Under the pieces are notes generated by a model. The model worked only from the letters and a program-made list of their open reading frames with translations, was not told the DNA's origin and made no database searches. Positions 46,260-55,917 of a stretch of DNA of 64,000 bases are shown in pieces (the first letter of the stretch is position 1; each line of letters opens with the position of its first letter). Origin of the DNA: Acidobacteriota bacterium. Lineage in GTDB: Bacteria > Acidobacteriota > Terriglobia > Terriglobales > Acidobacteriaceae. The position numbers and the translations under genes are program-made. The DNA is taken from the NCBI GenBank assembly GCA_021781795.1, contig JAJXWA010000002.1, positions 1 through 64,000 of the forward strand, given 5' to 3'.

Positions 46260-47012
46260 ATGACCACAACACTCGACTCTCCCGCATCGACGTTCATCAT
46301 CGCGCAGGATTACCAATCCTATACGACGGAGCAGCATGCCATCTGGGCAGAGTTAGTGGGGCGCGTCCTACCCGAGATCGAACAACACGCTGCCCGCGAA
46401 TACCTGGACGGCTTCGGTATCATCGGTTTGCAGCGTGACCGCCTTCCCGACCTTGCCGCAGTCAGCGCTCGACTCGCGCCACGCACCGGCTGGCGCTCAA
46501 CGCCAGTCAGCGGGTTTCTGCCGGCGCCGGCATTTTTTGAGATGCTGGCGACACGGCGCTTCCCCACCACAACATGGCTGCGCAGCCGCGACGCGATGGA
46601 GTACACACCCGAACCGGACATTTTCCATGATGTCTTCGGCCATGTGCCCATGCATGCGCATCCGGTCTTCGCTGACTTCCTCGAACACTACGGCCGCGTG
46701 TGCTCCGCGATCACCAGTCCCGTCCTCCTCGAAAAGCTTGGCCGCCTCTTCTGGTACACGGTTGAGTTCGGGGTCATTCGCCAGGACAACGCGATCAAAG
46801 TATATGGCAGTGGCCTCATCAGTTCTCACGGCGAGTGCCTCAACGTCATCGGTGGCCATTGCGCGATTCGCGATTTTTCTCTGGACGAAGTCCTAGCCAC
46901 TCCCGTAAAGGTGGATGAGTTGCACAAGCTCTTGTTCGCCGTCCGCAGCTTTGACCAGATCTACGAGGCCATGCACGCAGCAGAAAAGCGCGCGCTCGCA
47001 GGCCAGTTGTGA
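46260..47012 (+). CDS. phhA: Phenylalanine 4-hydroxylase (monomeric, bacterial type)
   Basis: 250 aa, catalytic domain only. PEPDIFHDVFGHVPMHAHPVFADFLEHYG gives both iron-ligand histidines, and FWYTVEFGVI gives the Glu ligand. YGSGLISSHGECLNVI and an earlier RTGWRSTPVSGFLPAPAFFEMLATRRFP complete the pterin/Phe site. Converts Phe to Tyr with tetrahydrobiopterin; no pterin carbinolamine dehydratase gene is in the window. GGGAG site upstream, 18 bases after hpd. The usual transaminase step is not encoded nearby. Confidence 0.96.
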   Translation: MTTTLDSPASTFIIAQDYQSYTTEQHAIWAELVGRVLPEIEQHAAREYLDGFGIIGLQRDRLPDLAAVSARLAPRTGWRSTPVSGFLPAPAFFEMLATRRFPTTTWLRSRDAMEYTPEPDIFHDVFGHVPMHAHPVFADFLEHYGRVCSAITSPVLLEKLGRLFWYTVEFGVIRQDNAIKVYGSGLISSHGECLNVIGGHCAIRDFSLDEVLATPVKVDELHKLLFAVRSFDQIYEAMHAAEKRALAGQL

Positions 47013-47024
47013 GAGGGAGACATA

Positions 47025-48341
47025 ATGACCACTGACATCCGGTATCAATCCGGGTTCGGAAATGAACTCTCAACGGAGGCTGTTGCAGGCGCTTTGCCCA
47101 TCGGCCAGAATGCGCCTCAGAGGCATCCCCTCGGCTTATACACTGAGCAGATGAGCGGCTCTGCCTTTACTGCGCCGCGCAACCTGAACCGCCGCACGTG
47201 GACCTATCGCATTCGCCCCTCGGTCACACATAAGCCCTACGAACCTCTCCCGTCTCTGCACATGCGCAGCGGGCCATTTCACGAGACAGCGGCCACACCC
47301 AACCAGCTCCGCTGGGATCCGCTTCCTCTGCCTGAAGCGCCAACCGACTTCGTCGATGGCATCGTAACCTATGGCGGCAATGGCGATCCTGCGCTGCAAA
47401 CGGGAGTCGCAATTCATCTCTACGCGGCGAATGCCTCCATGCAAGATCGCTACTTCTATTGTGCCGACGGTGAGCTGCTGATCGTTCCACAGCTTGGCCG
47501 GCTTCACTTCCACACTGAGATGGGCATTCTTGAAGCCGGCCCTGGCGAGCTCTGCGTCATTCCTCGCGGAATTAAATTTCGCGTCGTGCTCGCGGAGAAA
47601 CAAGCACGCGGTTATATCTGCGAAAACTACGGCCAGCCGTTTCGTCTCCCCGACCTTGGACCCATCGGCGCGAATGGTCTCGCCAATCCGCGCGATTTTC
47701 TGTATCCCGTAGCAGCCTTTGAGGACCGCGACGGCGACTTCCGCATCACCGCAAAATTCATGGGAAAGCTCTGGTCGGCCTCCATCGATCATTCCCCGCT
47801 CGACGTGGTTGGATGGCACGGCAACTACGCGCCCTATAAGTATGACCTTGCGCGCTTCAACTGCATCAACACGGTCTCCTTTGACCACCCAGACCCTTCC
47901 ATCTTCACAGTTCTCAGCTCGCCGTCTACTGTTGCCGGCACAGCAAACTGCGACTTCGCCATCTTTCCACCGCGCTGGATGGTCGCGGAGCATACCTTCC
48001 GCCCTCCTTGGTTCCATCGCAACCTGATGAACGAGTTCATGGGCCTTGTCTTTGGCGCCTACGATGCCAAAGCAGAGGGATTTCTTCCCGGCGGCGCCAG
48101 CCTGCACAACTGCATGGCCGGGCACGGACCCGATGCAGAGACCTATGAGCGCGCGACCCGCGCAGAGTTGAAGCCCCACTATCTCGACAACACACTGGCC
48201 TTCATGTTTGAGACCCAACTGGTCGTGCACCCCACCGCTTTCGCAATGCAGACACGCATTCTGCAACACGAGTATTTCGAATGCTGGCAAGGACTCAAGA
48301 AGCACTTCGTGAACCCGGCAGCAGGCAAGTCGCGCAAATAG
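47025..48341 (+). CDS. hmgA: Homogentisate 1,2-dioxygenase
   Basis: 438 aa. [26 protein letters not shown] is the classic start; [52 protein letters not shown] (two iron ligands in [12 protein letters not shown]) and [10 protein letters not shown]-like [13 protein letters not shown] supply the active site. Opens the homogentisate ring to maleylacetoacetate. Followed by the uncharacterised gene at 48281 rather than by a maleylacetoacetate isomerase. Confidence 0.96.
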   Translation: MTTDIRYQSGFGNELSTEAVAGALPIGQNAPQRHPLGLYTEQMSGSAFTAPRNLNRRTWTYRIRPSVTHKPYEPLPSLHMRSGPFHETAATPNQLRWDPLPLPEAPTDFVDGIVTYGGNGDPALQTGVAIHLYAANASMQDRYFYCADGELLIVPQLGRLHFHTEMGILEAGPGELCVIPRGIKFRVVLAEKQARGYICENYGQPFRLPDLGPIGANGLANPRDFLYPVAAFEDRDGDFRITAKFMGKLWSASIDHSPLDVVGWHGNYAPYKYDLARFNCINTVSFDHPDPSIFTVLSSPSTVAGTANCDFAIFPPRWMVAEHTFRPPWFHRNLMNEFMGLVFGAYDAKAEGFLPGGASLHNCMAGHGPDAETYERATRAELKPHYLDNTLAFMFETQLVVHPTAFAMQTRILQHEYFECWQGLKKHFVNPAAGKSRK

Positions 48342-49192
48342 GAACCGCGCTCGATGCCGCGCTGCACGGGCTGTTGGATTATGCGGGCCTCTTTCCGCCC
48401 GCACATCTTTCCGTGCGTGCGGCCATAGAAAACTATCAGCAGTACGCTTCGGGACCCCATGCCGAGGTGCTTGCATGTTTCGTGCTCTCTTTCAGTCATC
48501 TCGATGCTCTGCGTTCGATTCCGCATTCACCTGCCCAGTTCCCATTAAGCCTCACCGGCCCCTTTGATGCGCCGTGGTATGAAATTGAGCAGCTTCAGCG
48601 AGATGGTCTGCGTATTCAGATGATCGAGGTGAAAGTCTCGTCTGCCAAGCAGATTCGTTCCATTCAGGAAATGCTTCCTGCCGGGACGATCCGCTACTTT
48701 GAGATCCCGCTCGACTCATCGACGAGTACGCTTCTCCCCGCGATAGCCAACGCAGAGGGCCGCGTCAAACTGCGGCTCGGAGGCGTCATGGATGCGGCCT
48801 TCCCGGCACCGCAGCTGCTAGCAGAGACGCTACATGCCGTGGCACATCACCGACTCAAATTCAAAGCCACGGCCGGACTGCACCATCCTCTGCGGTCGAT
48901 TCAACCGCTCACGTACGAACCGAACAGTGCACTCACCAGAATGCATGGCTTCATCAATCTTCTTTCTGCCGCCGCGCTGCTACACTTGGGCGGAAGTGTG
49001 CATCAGGCAGAGGCAGTCCTGCTCGAAGAAGATCCGGCGGAATGGACGATTGCGCCCGATTGCATCCAGTGGCGTGACCATCGGTGGCCCAAAGCGCTGC
49101 TGCGGGAAGTTCGCCAATGCTTTCTGATGAGCATTGGTTCTTGTTCCTTTACTGAACCGATGGATGAGCTGGAGGCTCTTGGATGGCGCTGA
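48281..49192 (+). CDS. Conserved protein of unknown function inside the tyrosine operon
   Basis: 303 aa as drawn, starting at an ATG that overlaps hmgA by 61 bases; the conserved part begins at [33 protein letters not shown] (near residue 23), so the true start may be later and non-ATG. Alternating beta/alpha pattern with [17 protein letters not shown] and [13 protein letters not shown] suggests a barrel-like fold with Lys and His residues, but no known family is recognised. No glutathione-transferase fold. Its 3' end overlaps fahA by 10 bases. Its place between homogentisate dioxygenase and fumarylacetoacetase makes a role in handling maleylacetoacetate possible, though unproven. Confidence 0.75.
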   Translation: MLARTQEALREPGSRQVAQIGTALDAALHGLLDYAGLFPPAHLSVRAAIENYQQYASGPHAEVLACFVLSFSHLDALRSIPHSPAQFPLSLTGPFDAPWYEIEQLQRDGLRIQMIEVKVSSAKQIRSIQEMLPAGTIRYFEIPLDSSTSTLLPAIANAEGRVKLRLGGVMDAAFPAPQLLAETLHAVAHHRLKFKATAGLHHPLRSIQPLTYEPNSALTRMHGFINLLSAAALLHLGGSVHQAEAVLLEEDPAEWTIAPDCIQWRDHRWPKALLREVRQCFLMSIGSCSFTEPMDELEALGWR

Positions 49193-50469
49193 CTCAAAGA
49201 AGCTGGATTGATGCCGCCAACGACTCTCGCTGTGATTTCCCTTTGCAAAATCTACCCTACGGTGCATACCGGCACGGGAACATGGTCCATCTCTGCGTGG
49301 CCATCGGCGATAAGGCGCTCGACCTCTTCCGTTGCGCAGAATCCGGGCTGTTCGCTTCGCTCGGCGCGGAAACCATCGATGCGTGCCAAAGCGAAACGCT
49401 GAATGCGCTCATGACTCTTGGCCCTTCAGCATGGGCGAGTCTCAGAAGCGCGATTGCCGGCTTGCTGGACGCGGAGCGAGCCGATGGCACACTTCGGCGG
49501 CGCATCGAACCTCACCTGCAGCCGCTCGACGCACTTGCGATGGTCATGCCCGTCGCCATCGGCGACTACACGGACTTCTACGCCTCCATTCATCACGCCA
49601 CGCGGGTTGGTAAGCTTTTCCGGCCCGACAATCCCCTCCTGCCGAATTACAAATACGTCCCCATCGGCTATCACGGACGCGCGTCTTCCATCGTGCTTAG
49701 CGGCCAGCCGGTCCACCGGCCGTCCGGCCAGATTCGCGCGGGCAACGCAGAACCGCGTTTCGCGCCCACATCTTCGCTCGACTTTGAACTTGAGATCGGT
49801 GCCTTTATCGGTCACGGCAACCTGCTGGGGCAACCGATCCCCATCGGCGAAGCGGAATCGCACATCTTCGGGCTGTGCCTCGTCAATGACTGGTCCGCTC
49901 GCGACATGCAGGCGTGGGAGTACCAGCCGCTCGGCCCTTTTCTGGCCAAGAATTTTGCGACCAGCATCTCACCGTGGATCGTTCCGCTCGCTGCTCTCGC
50001 GCCCTATCGAGTTGCCATCGCGCCGCGGCCTGCAGGCGATCCGGCTCCCCTTCCCTATCTGCAATCGCCCTCATCCGGCCAGGACGCATTCAACGTGCAG
50101 CTCGAGGTCTATCTCGAGAGCAGCCGGATGCGTGCGCAGCGTATAGCGCCCGTGCAGATCAGCCACTCCAACCTTCGCGACCTCTACTGGAGTCTTCGCC
50201 AGTTGGTTGCCCATCACGCCAGCAACGGATGCAACCTGCGCCCCGGCGACATGCTGGCCACAGGTACAATCTCCGGCCCTGCGCCGGGCTCCGAGGGATG
50301 CCTGTTGGAATTGAAATCAACCGGCTCACCGCTGCTGCTACCCAATGATGAGCAGCGTGTCTTTCTTGAAGACGGCGACACCGTGATCCTTCGCGCCTTT
50401 GCATTGTCTCCGGGCCTGCCCCGCATCGGCTTCGGCGAGTGCCGCGCCACGATCGATGCAGCGCTCTGA
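49183..50469 (+). CDS. fahA: Fumarylacetoacetase
   Basis: 428 aa. Full-length FAH with N-terminal SH3-like part (FPLQNLPYGAYRHGNMVHLCVAIGDKALDL) and catalytic domain: VAIGDYTDFYASIHHATRVGKLFRP, PIGYHGRASSIVLSG, DFELEIGAFIGHGN, LVNDWSARDMQAWEYQPLGPFLAKNFATSISPWIVPLAAL and GDMLATGTISGPAPGSEGCLLEL. Metal-binding Asp/Glu set intact. Splits fumarylacetoacetate into fumarate and acetoacetate. GGAGG 7 bases upstream. Confidence 0.97.
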   Translation: MALTQRSWIDAANDSRCDFPLQNLPYGAYRHGNMVHLCVAIGDKALDLFRCAESGLFASLGAETIDACQSETLNALMTLGPSAWASLRSAIAGLLDAERADGTLRRRIEPHLQPLDALAMVMPVAIGDYTDFYASIHHATRVGKLFRPDNPLLPNYKYVPIGYHGRASSIVLSGQPVHRPSGQIRAGNAEPRFAPTSSLDFELEIGAFIGHGNLLGQPIPIGEAESHIFGLCLVNDWSARDMQAWEYQPLGPFLAKNFATSISPWIVPLAALAPYRVAIAPRPAGDPAPLPYLQSPSSGQDAFNVQLEVYLESSRMRAQRIAPVQISHSNLRDLYWSLRQLVAHHASNGCNLRPGDMLATGTISGPAPGSEGCLLELKSTGSPLLLPNDEQRVFLEDGDTVILRAFALSPGLPRIGFGECRATIDAAL

Positions 50470-50517
50470 CCAACACATCCATAGCGCGCTCAAGCACCAG
50501 TCGACTTGCAGAGACTT

Positions 50518-52992
50518 TCAGAAGCGAAGCAGGTAGGAGAGTTTGACGTAGACCGTCTTCCCATCGTTCATCATCGGAGAACTTGTGAGAGACAGAACCG
50601 GATCATTCGCATTGCACTGTCCGGTCGCCAGGCGCGTGCAAAGCGAGCGGTCGAGGTTGGCAAAGTTGCCGATGTAGCCAACGTACAACGCGGTCCCCGG
50701 ATGCGGCATATAGGTGAACAGCGCATCGGCAAAGAGCGTCTTCGCGGCGGGAGCATCTGTGAGTTGCTGCTCCGGCAGCGTGGAGATGTACTGACCGATC
50801 AGATTGAACGATGCTGCCTTCGTCATCTGATAATTCCACCGCGAAATAAGCTCGTGGTTGTCGTAGACCAGCGCCCCCGTATTCAGATCCGTGAAGTGCG
50901 TGTAAACGTAGTTATTCTGCAGATCGAAAAGGTGAAACGGTTTCACTTCCAGATTGAGGTTCGGAGAAGCGACATTCACCGGCCCCGGACCCTGGTTGTT
51001 GGGCGGCGAGTAATTAATGACGGTGCCCTCGTAAAAACCGCCGCCCACCGCGAGGTATGGCACCGGAGAGCTATAGAAGTTCAATCCCGCGGTCTCGCTG
51101 TGATACTCCACATCGTGCGTCAGGGCGGAGTAGTCTACCGGGCGCAGACGATCCTGTCCCAGCTCAACAAAGCCTGACACCGAGGTGCGCGCTTTGAAGT
51201 TCACGCTGTACGAAGGATTCACATAGAAATCCAACGGAACTCCCTGGTGATCCCATATGCGCTCGGTGTAGAAACCGGGGCCATGTGCAAGCACAGGCCC
51301 GTGCGCGGGCCGGAAGGTGTAACTCAAATAGGAGTTGGGCTCGCGTACGTCAGGCCGGCGAAAGAAGCCCGTATCCGTGACATACCCCTGAGCCGTGTCG
51401 CTGTATCCAATCCAGCCATAGCGGTGCAGGTCGGTGTAACTCACGCGCTGCACATAGGCCTGCCCGCTGCAGCTAGCGGTCAGCAACTCACATGGCTGCT
51501 CGCCGCTCGTTGAGTTACTGAGGTTCTTTGTCTCGGAGGTCACGGCCTGGCCTGTCAACGTCCAGCGATTTCTTATGCGCGCCCGATAGTCAAAGCCCCC
51601 CGCGCGATTATACGAGCCGCTGTACTCACGGTCCGCAAAGATGACACCAACATTGGAAAGTGGGCCGATATCGCGATTGATGCGCGCCACATAATTCTCA
51701 GCCCGGCTGTTGAACTCGGGATTGCCCTGCGGCACAGCCTGTCCGGGACTTCGATCGTCCACTCCGAGAATCCCCATCGCCCACGGTCCCAGCTTGCCGG
51801 TCAAGCGCGCGCCAAACTGCGGCGTCACGATGTTATCGGTGTAGTAGAGGTTGACCGGCGTCATGAAGTAGCTACTGTTCTCAATAAAAAAGGGCCGCAC
51901 CTCAGGAAAATAAGGCGGGAATCGCTGGTTCGGCACGGCGGGGTTATCAATGCCTACCTGGCTGAAATCAGGATTGATGGTCGCATCCAGCACCAGGCTG
52001 TTATGCAGAATGAATTTCGTGTCAAGCCCGCTATATCCCTGCAGGTGCTTGTCCTGAAAGTAGGGATTGGACTTGTCCACTGTGTTGAGTTGGCGCAGAT
52101 TCCGCGCCAGCGAGTAGGGCTCAAACTGGAGATTCTGCCCGCGCTCCACATCGCGGAAGCCTTCCACCTCCATATCCTGCGTGAGGCGTCCAGCGATATT
52201 GTGATTGCTTCGCGGCCAGTAGTCGTACTCGTTCACATGCGAGATGCCCCGCTCCAGAATGATGCCCCATCTCCGCGTCTCGCCCGCATCGGCTTTCGCG
52301 AAATACAGGCTCGCAAAGGGGATCTTCATCATCACGACATAGCCCCATGCCGTGCGCTTGCCCCAAGTATCCCAAACCGTGTCAAAGGAGTAGTCGTAGC
52401 CGGTCTGCTCGCTGAACATCGCGTCCGCCTGGATGCCGAAGGCATTCGTCTGGAAGACGAAGGCACGACGCTGATCGTGGAAAGTGTCCAGCATGACCTC
52501 CACATTGTCATCGTCTGCCATGTTGTCCCTCGCCAGTAAATGCGCGCGGATCAGCTTCGGATTGCGGTCTCTGCATACGAAAACGACAAACAGGTCCTCA
52601 TGCGTATAACCGAGATATGCAACAGTCGGCTCTGACGCCCGCTCTCCATCATTCGGAAAACGCTGAATAAAATTTGATACCCGCAGCATCTTCTTCGCCG
52701 TCGCAGACCCAAGCTGCGCACTCAGAAAATCACTGAGTTTCGGACTGTCATCCAGTCGCGGAATCGAATAATGATTTTGCCGCGGCGCAAGAATTACTCC
52801 GGGGGGAGACGCGGGATCAGAAGATCCGGCCGCATCCCCAGGACCTGAAACTGGCGCAGGTGCGGTAAGAGTTGGTGTGTTCGCGCCGCTTCGCACATTG
52901 GGGGGAGACGCACCGTGCGCCCATACTCCCCAGCCAAGGAGCAACAGAATACCCGGAAATATCTTGTGCTTCCGCCACTCTCGGCGCATCAT
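50518..52992 (-). CDS. Outer-membrane protein, CBM9-like domain plus DUF5916 barrel
   Basis: 824 aa from 52992. Signal segment (KIFPGILLLLGWGVWAHGA), a Pro/Ser-rich linker, then a CBM9/DOMON-type beta domain (PTVAYLGYTHEDLFVVFVCRDRNP ... DDDNVEVMLDTFHDQRRAFVFQTNAFGIQADAMF) at about 80-260. The rest is long beta-strands with aromatic girdle residues ending in VYVKLSYLLRF, a terminal Phe as expected for BAM-inserted barrels. DUF5916 proteins are thought to handle or bind carbohydrates at the outer membrane; the role is unproven. LacI-type operator matches lie 95 and 190 bases upstream. Confidence 0.8.
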   Translation of the reverse strand: MMRREWRKHKIFPGILLLLGWGVWAHGASPPNVRSGANTPTLTAPAPVSGPGDAAGSSDPASPPGVILAPRQNHYSIPRLDDSPKLSDFLSAQLGSATAKKMLRVSNFIQRFPNDGERASEPTVAYLGYTHEDLFVVFVCRDRNPKLIRAHLLARDNMADDDNVEVMLDTFHDQRRAFVFQTNAFGIQADAMFSEQTGYDYSFDTVWDTWGKRTAWGYVVMMKIPFASLYFAKADAGETRRWGIILERGISHVNEYDYWPRSNHNIAGRLTQDMEVEGFRDVERGQNLQFEPYSLARNLRQLNTVDKSNPYFQDKHLQGYSGLDTKFILHNSLVLDATINPDFSQVGIDNPAVPNQRFPPYFPEVRPFFIENSSYFMTPVNLYYTDNIVTPQFGARLTGKLGPWAMGILGVDDRSPGQAVPQGNPEFNSRAENYVARINRDIGPLSNVGVIFADREYSGSYNRAGGFDYRARIRNRWTLTGQAVTSETKNLSNSTSGEQPCELLTASCSGQAYVQRVSYTDLHRYGWIGYSDTAQGYVTDTGFFRRPDVREPNSYLSYTFRPAHGPVLAHGPGFYTERIWDHQGVPLDFYVNPSYSVNFKARTSVSGFVELGQDRLRPVDYSALTHDVEYHSETAGLNFYSSPVPYLAVGGGFYEGTVINYSPPNNQGPGPVNVASPNLNLEVKPFHLFDLQNNYVYTHFTDLNTGALVYDNHELISRWNYQMTKAASFNLIGQYISTLPEQQLTDAPAAKTLFADALFTYMPHPGTALYVGYIGNFANLDRSLCTRLATGQCNANDPVLSLTSSPMMNDGKTVYVKLSYLLRF

Positions 52993-53086
52993 GACCGCTC
53001 GTCGATTCGACGAATATTTCCTGTTTGTTTGTGCAATCGTTTGGGGCAACCGTTCGGGAGATGACCGCTTGCAACGGCACACGCCA

Positions 53087-53100
53087 TTAAAACGATTTTA
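53087..53100 (-). promoter_or_regulatory. Weaker LacI-type operator candidate
   Basis: TTAAAACGATTTTA, a CG-centred near-palindrome (9 of 14 against TGTRARCGYTYACA), about 95 bases before the outer-membrane gene start. Confidence 0.3.
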
Positions 53101-53178
53101 TCACTGTAGGTCAGGCACACTAAATGCCGGTGTAACCATATGAATCAATGAATGTTGGAGCAATATATAGTCCGAAAA

Positions 53179-53192
53179 TGTAAACGCTCACA
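53179..53192 (-). promoter_or_regulatory. LacI-type operator candidate
   Basis: TGTAAACGCTCACA fits the LacI-family palindrome TGTRARCGYTYACA at all 14 positions. It lies about 187 bases upstream of the outer-membrane protein start, in the promoter-rich part of the gap, and may be bound by the LacI protein encoded at 32306-33427. Confidence 0.55.
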
Positions 53193-53274
53193 AATCAGCT
53201 GCAGCTCTTGCCCAAACATACGAGCGGGCCAACAGACCCTGCACGCAAGTGCCGCGCCCTTCTGCAATACCTCT

Positions 53275-53697
53275 TTATGCCGCCCGAACAATCATTCCAT
53301 GCCGGACTGCAATCGCGCGGTTGCACACTGGGCATGTGGCCCCATGCGAGCTCTCGATGTTGCTCAGGGCCGCTCCGCAATAAGGACACAGCCCTTTGTG
53401 CGTCCTCATCCCAATCATCGGGCCGAGCAACGGCGCCAGTATGCCAGCCGCAATCATCGGAATACCCAACAGCGCTCCCAGGCCGGTCAGGCAGAGAAGC
53501 GTCCCAACAATCAGCAGCATTGGCACCACAAGCACGCCAAACAGCAGTCCGCTATACGCACCTTGCGTCGGAGCCTTTTCGAGCTCTGCCGCCGGTAGTG
53601 CGACTTCAACTTTCTGCTCTTGCGGCGCGCCGCACTGTGGGCAGAACTTCCATGAGCCCACCATCTCGGCATTGCATTTAGCACAATGTCCGTTCAT
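53275..53697 (-). CDS. Zinc-ribbon membrane protein
   Basis: 140 aa. N-terminal double-CxxC ribbon (CAKCNAEMVGSWKFCPQCG), a Glu/Ala linker, two hydrophobic segments (YSGLLFGVLVVPMLLIVGTLL and ALLGIPMIAAGILAPLLGPMIGM), then a second ribbon (CPYCGAALSNIESSHGATCPVC). Four CxxC pairs in total suggest two structural zinc sites on the same side of the membrane. Unknown function. On the same strand as the outer-membrane gene, but nearly 300 bases away. Confidence 0.75.
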   Translation of the reverse strand: MNGHCAKCNAEMVGSWKFCPQCGAPQEQKVEVALPAAELEKAPTQGAYSGLLFGVLVVPMLLIVGTLLCLTGLGALLGIPMIAAGILAPLLGPMIGMRTHKGLCPYCGAALSNIESSHGATCPVCNRAIAVRHGMIVRAA

Positions 53698-53997
53698 CGG
53701 TTGACCGCTCCCTCACGGTTGAGCTCAACGGTCCAGGAACCTGCCTGCGCTTCCGCCATCCGCACAGCCATGCCCGGATCGCCAGCGATTCTGTAGCGTA
53801 GCGCCAATCCGCCTCCGAGCCGGTGATTCCGATCACATCAGTCCCGCCGTCTCCGCTTGGGCCAATGGATTCAACCGACCTTCAGCCATCTTCTCCAGCA
53901 CGATGTGAGCGCATCAAAATCTCCATGCGTCGCGCCACTCTCCGCCTCTCTGCTCCCACGACGCGCAGCCGCCCAATCGTGTATCGTTGGGTGTTCG
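53698..53997. other. Intergenic region before the EMO-type gene
   Basis: About 300 bases with no supported gene. A 25-codon frame on the minus strand (53694-53771) ends in an ATGA overlap with the zinc-ribbon start, but it has no recognisable content. The promoter of the following operon should be here; no convincing hexamer pair was found. Confidence 0.4.
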
Positions 53998-55896
53998 ATG
54001 ATGGTGCTCATGCCCTTTACTCTGGCTGAACCGGCCGCGTTCCCCGTCCTGGAGCGCATTGTCTTCGCCGGCCTCGCCATCGCCTCCGGCGCGCTCTTCT
54101 GGCGCAGATTTGGCCCTATCCTCCACCGCATCCTCCAATCGCGAAAGGACGCCGATTTCCGGCTCGCCCCTTTCGGCCGCCGTATGTGGGAGTTCGTTTC
54201 GCAGGTCCTCTGTCAATCGAAGGTAATTCGCCAGCGCCCCCTACCCGGACTCGCGCATGCCTTTGTCTTCTGGGGATTCTGTGCTTTCGCTCTCGTCACC
54301 CTGAACCACTGCGCTGTCGGTCTGGGCGTCGGCTTTCTCTCGCCCGACGGCTTCTTCGGCCGCTTTTACTTTTACTTCGCAGCAGTCTTCGCCCTTGCCT
54401 GCGCCTTGGGAATCCTCGGCCTCTTCATTCGCCGCTTTTTTGTACGTCCGCGCTGGCTTGGCGCAAAGCTCTCGTGGGAGTCCGGCTTCATCGCCTTCCT
54501 CATCTTCTTCCTCATGGTCACGTACCTGGCTGCCTTCTTCGTACCGGGCGGCAGCCCGGCGATCGCTGCGCTCTGGTGGCTACACACACTCACGCTGCTC
54601 GTCTTTCTGCCCATCATTCCGCACACCAAGCACCTCCATCTGGTTCTCAGCCCCGCCACGGTCTTCCTTTCGCGCGGCAGCTTCAGCCGCATCCCGCCGC
54701 TCGCAGGCGATGAAGACTTCGGCCTTGTCGCCGGTGCAGACCTCACGCGCCTCGTCAGCCTGCAGGCTTACTCCTGCGTGGAGTGCGGCCGCTGCACCGA
54801 GCACTGTCCCGCCGCCAACACCGGCAAGACACTCAACCCGAAAGAAATCATCCTCGGCCTGCGCAGCTATCTAAACGAATTCGGTCCCGCATCCGCCGAG
54901 CCGCTCCTCGGCAAACACAACCCACCCATCGCACCCTTCCAATGCACCAGCTGCGGCTCATGCGAGTTCCAGTGTCCGGTCGGCATCGAGCATCTGCCCA
55001 TCCTCGTGGGCCTGCGCCGCGGAGCGGTCAACACCGGCGCGTGGGAGGACGACCACGGCGCCAAGCTGTTCCTCACTCTTGAACGCGGCTCGAATGCGCT
55101 CGGTCTGCAGACCTCCGAGCGCGACAAGTTCATCCAGAAGCAACAATTCCCGATCTTCGACGGCACCCAGGAGTATTGCCTCTGGCTGGGCTGCATGGGC
55201 GGATACGATCCCAAAGGCCGCGAGATTGTCGCCGACTTCGCCAGCGTCATGCGCTATCTCGGAACGAGCTTCGGCGTTCTGCACAAGGAGAAGTGCACCG
55301 GCGATCCAGTGCGTCGTCTTGGCAACGACCTGCTCTTCCAGCAGCTTGCTGAGGCCAATCTTGAAGCACTTACGCAAAACAAGGTAAAGAAGATCGTCAC
55401 CATCTGTCCCCATTGCGTGCGCACCATTCAAGAAGACTGGAAGGAATACGGCACGCCGCCTGAAGTTGAACATCACAGCGAGTTCATGGCACGGCATCTG
55501 AGCCAACTGCCTAAGCCTTCGCAGCAGGAATCCATCGCCTATCACGACCCCTGCTACCTCGGTCGCTATCGCAACGTCTATGCCGAGCCGCGCGCGGTCG
55601 TCGAACATGCCGGACAACTGGTCGAAGCGGAACGCCACGGAGAGCGCAGCTTCTGTTGCGGCGCTGGCGGAGGCCTTGCATTTCTCGGCGAAGAGACAGG
55701 CGAGCGCGTCAGCCACGTGCGCGCCAGAGAGCTCGTCGCGACCGGCGCAAAGACCATCGGCACGGCGTGCCCCTTTTGTAACTCCATGTTCAGAGACGCG
55801 CTCGCTGCATCCGGCGGCAACGCGCCGCAGCTTCTCGACATAGCTCAACTCACCGCGCGCTCCCTGCCGCAGCAGGATGCGCCCAGCGCTTCATAA
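53998..55896 (+). CDS. Membrane FeS oxidoreductase, ETF:(methyl)menaquinone oxidoreductase (EMO) type
   Basis: 632 aa. Five to six N-terminal helices with paired histidines (LAHAFVFWGFCAFALVTLNHCAVG, WWLHTLTLLVFLPIIPHTKHLHLVLSP) suit a NarI-like b-heme domain. Two [4Fe-4S] ferredoxin motifs follow (CVECGRCTEHCP, CTSCGSCEFQCP), then two CCG/heterodisulfide-reductase D-like halves (WLGCMGGYDPKGREI with EKCTGDPVRRLGN, and DPCYLGRYRNVY with SFCCGAGGGLAF). Proteins of this build next to etfBA carry electrons from reduced ETF to menaquinone. The first CCG repeat has Cys-Thr instead of Cys-Cys. Start by context; no strong ribosome site. Confidence 0.88.
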   Translation: MMVLMPFTLAEPAAFPVLERIVFAGLAIASGALFWRRFGPILHRILQSRKDADFRLAPFGRRMWEFVSQVLCQSKVIRQRPLPGLAHAFVFWGFCAFALVTLNHCAVGLGVGFLSPDGFFGRFYFYFAAVFALACALGILGLFIRRFFVRPRWLGAKLSWESGFIAFLIFFLMVTYLAAFFVPGGSPAIAALWWLHTLTLLVFLPIIPHTKHLHLVLSPATVFLSRGSFSRIPPLAGDEDFGLVAGADLTRLVSLQAYSCVECGRCTEHCPAANTGKTLNPKEIILGLRSYLNEFGPASAEPLLGKHNPPIAPFQCTSCGSCEFQCPVGIEHLPILVGLRRGAVNTGAWEDDHGAKLFLTLERGSNALGLQTSERDKFIQKQQFPIFDGTQEYCLWLGCMGGYDPKGREIVADFASVMRYLGTSFGVLHKEKCTGDPVRRLGNDLLFQQLAEANLEALTQNKVKKIVTICPHCVRTIQEDWKEYGTPPEVEHHSEFMARHLSQLPKPSQQESIAYHDPCYLGRYRNVYAEPRAVVEHAGQLVEAERHGERSFCCGAGGGLAFLGEETGERVSHVRARELVATGAKTIGTACPFCNSMFRDALAASGGNAPQLLDIAQLTARSLPQQDAPSAS

Positions 55897-55917
55897 TTCG
55901 TACAGGAGTCAACGCTC

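Larger units (their letters stand above)
52993..53274 (-). other. Upstream region of the outer-membrane gene
   Basis: 282 bases without a credible gene. AT-rich between 53085 and 53200, with two CG-centred palindromes described as operator candidates and TATATA-type sequence near 53165. The promoter probably lies in this part. Confidence 0.5.

Noticed and set aside
53694-53771. 25-codon minus-strand ORF ending in an ATGA overlap with the zinc-ribbon gene
   Set aside because: The overlap is suggestive of coupling, but the peptide has no recognisable content and no ribosome site was seen.
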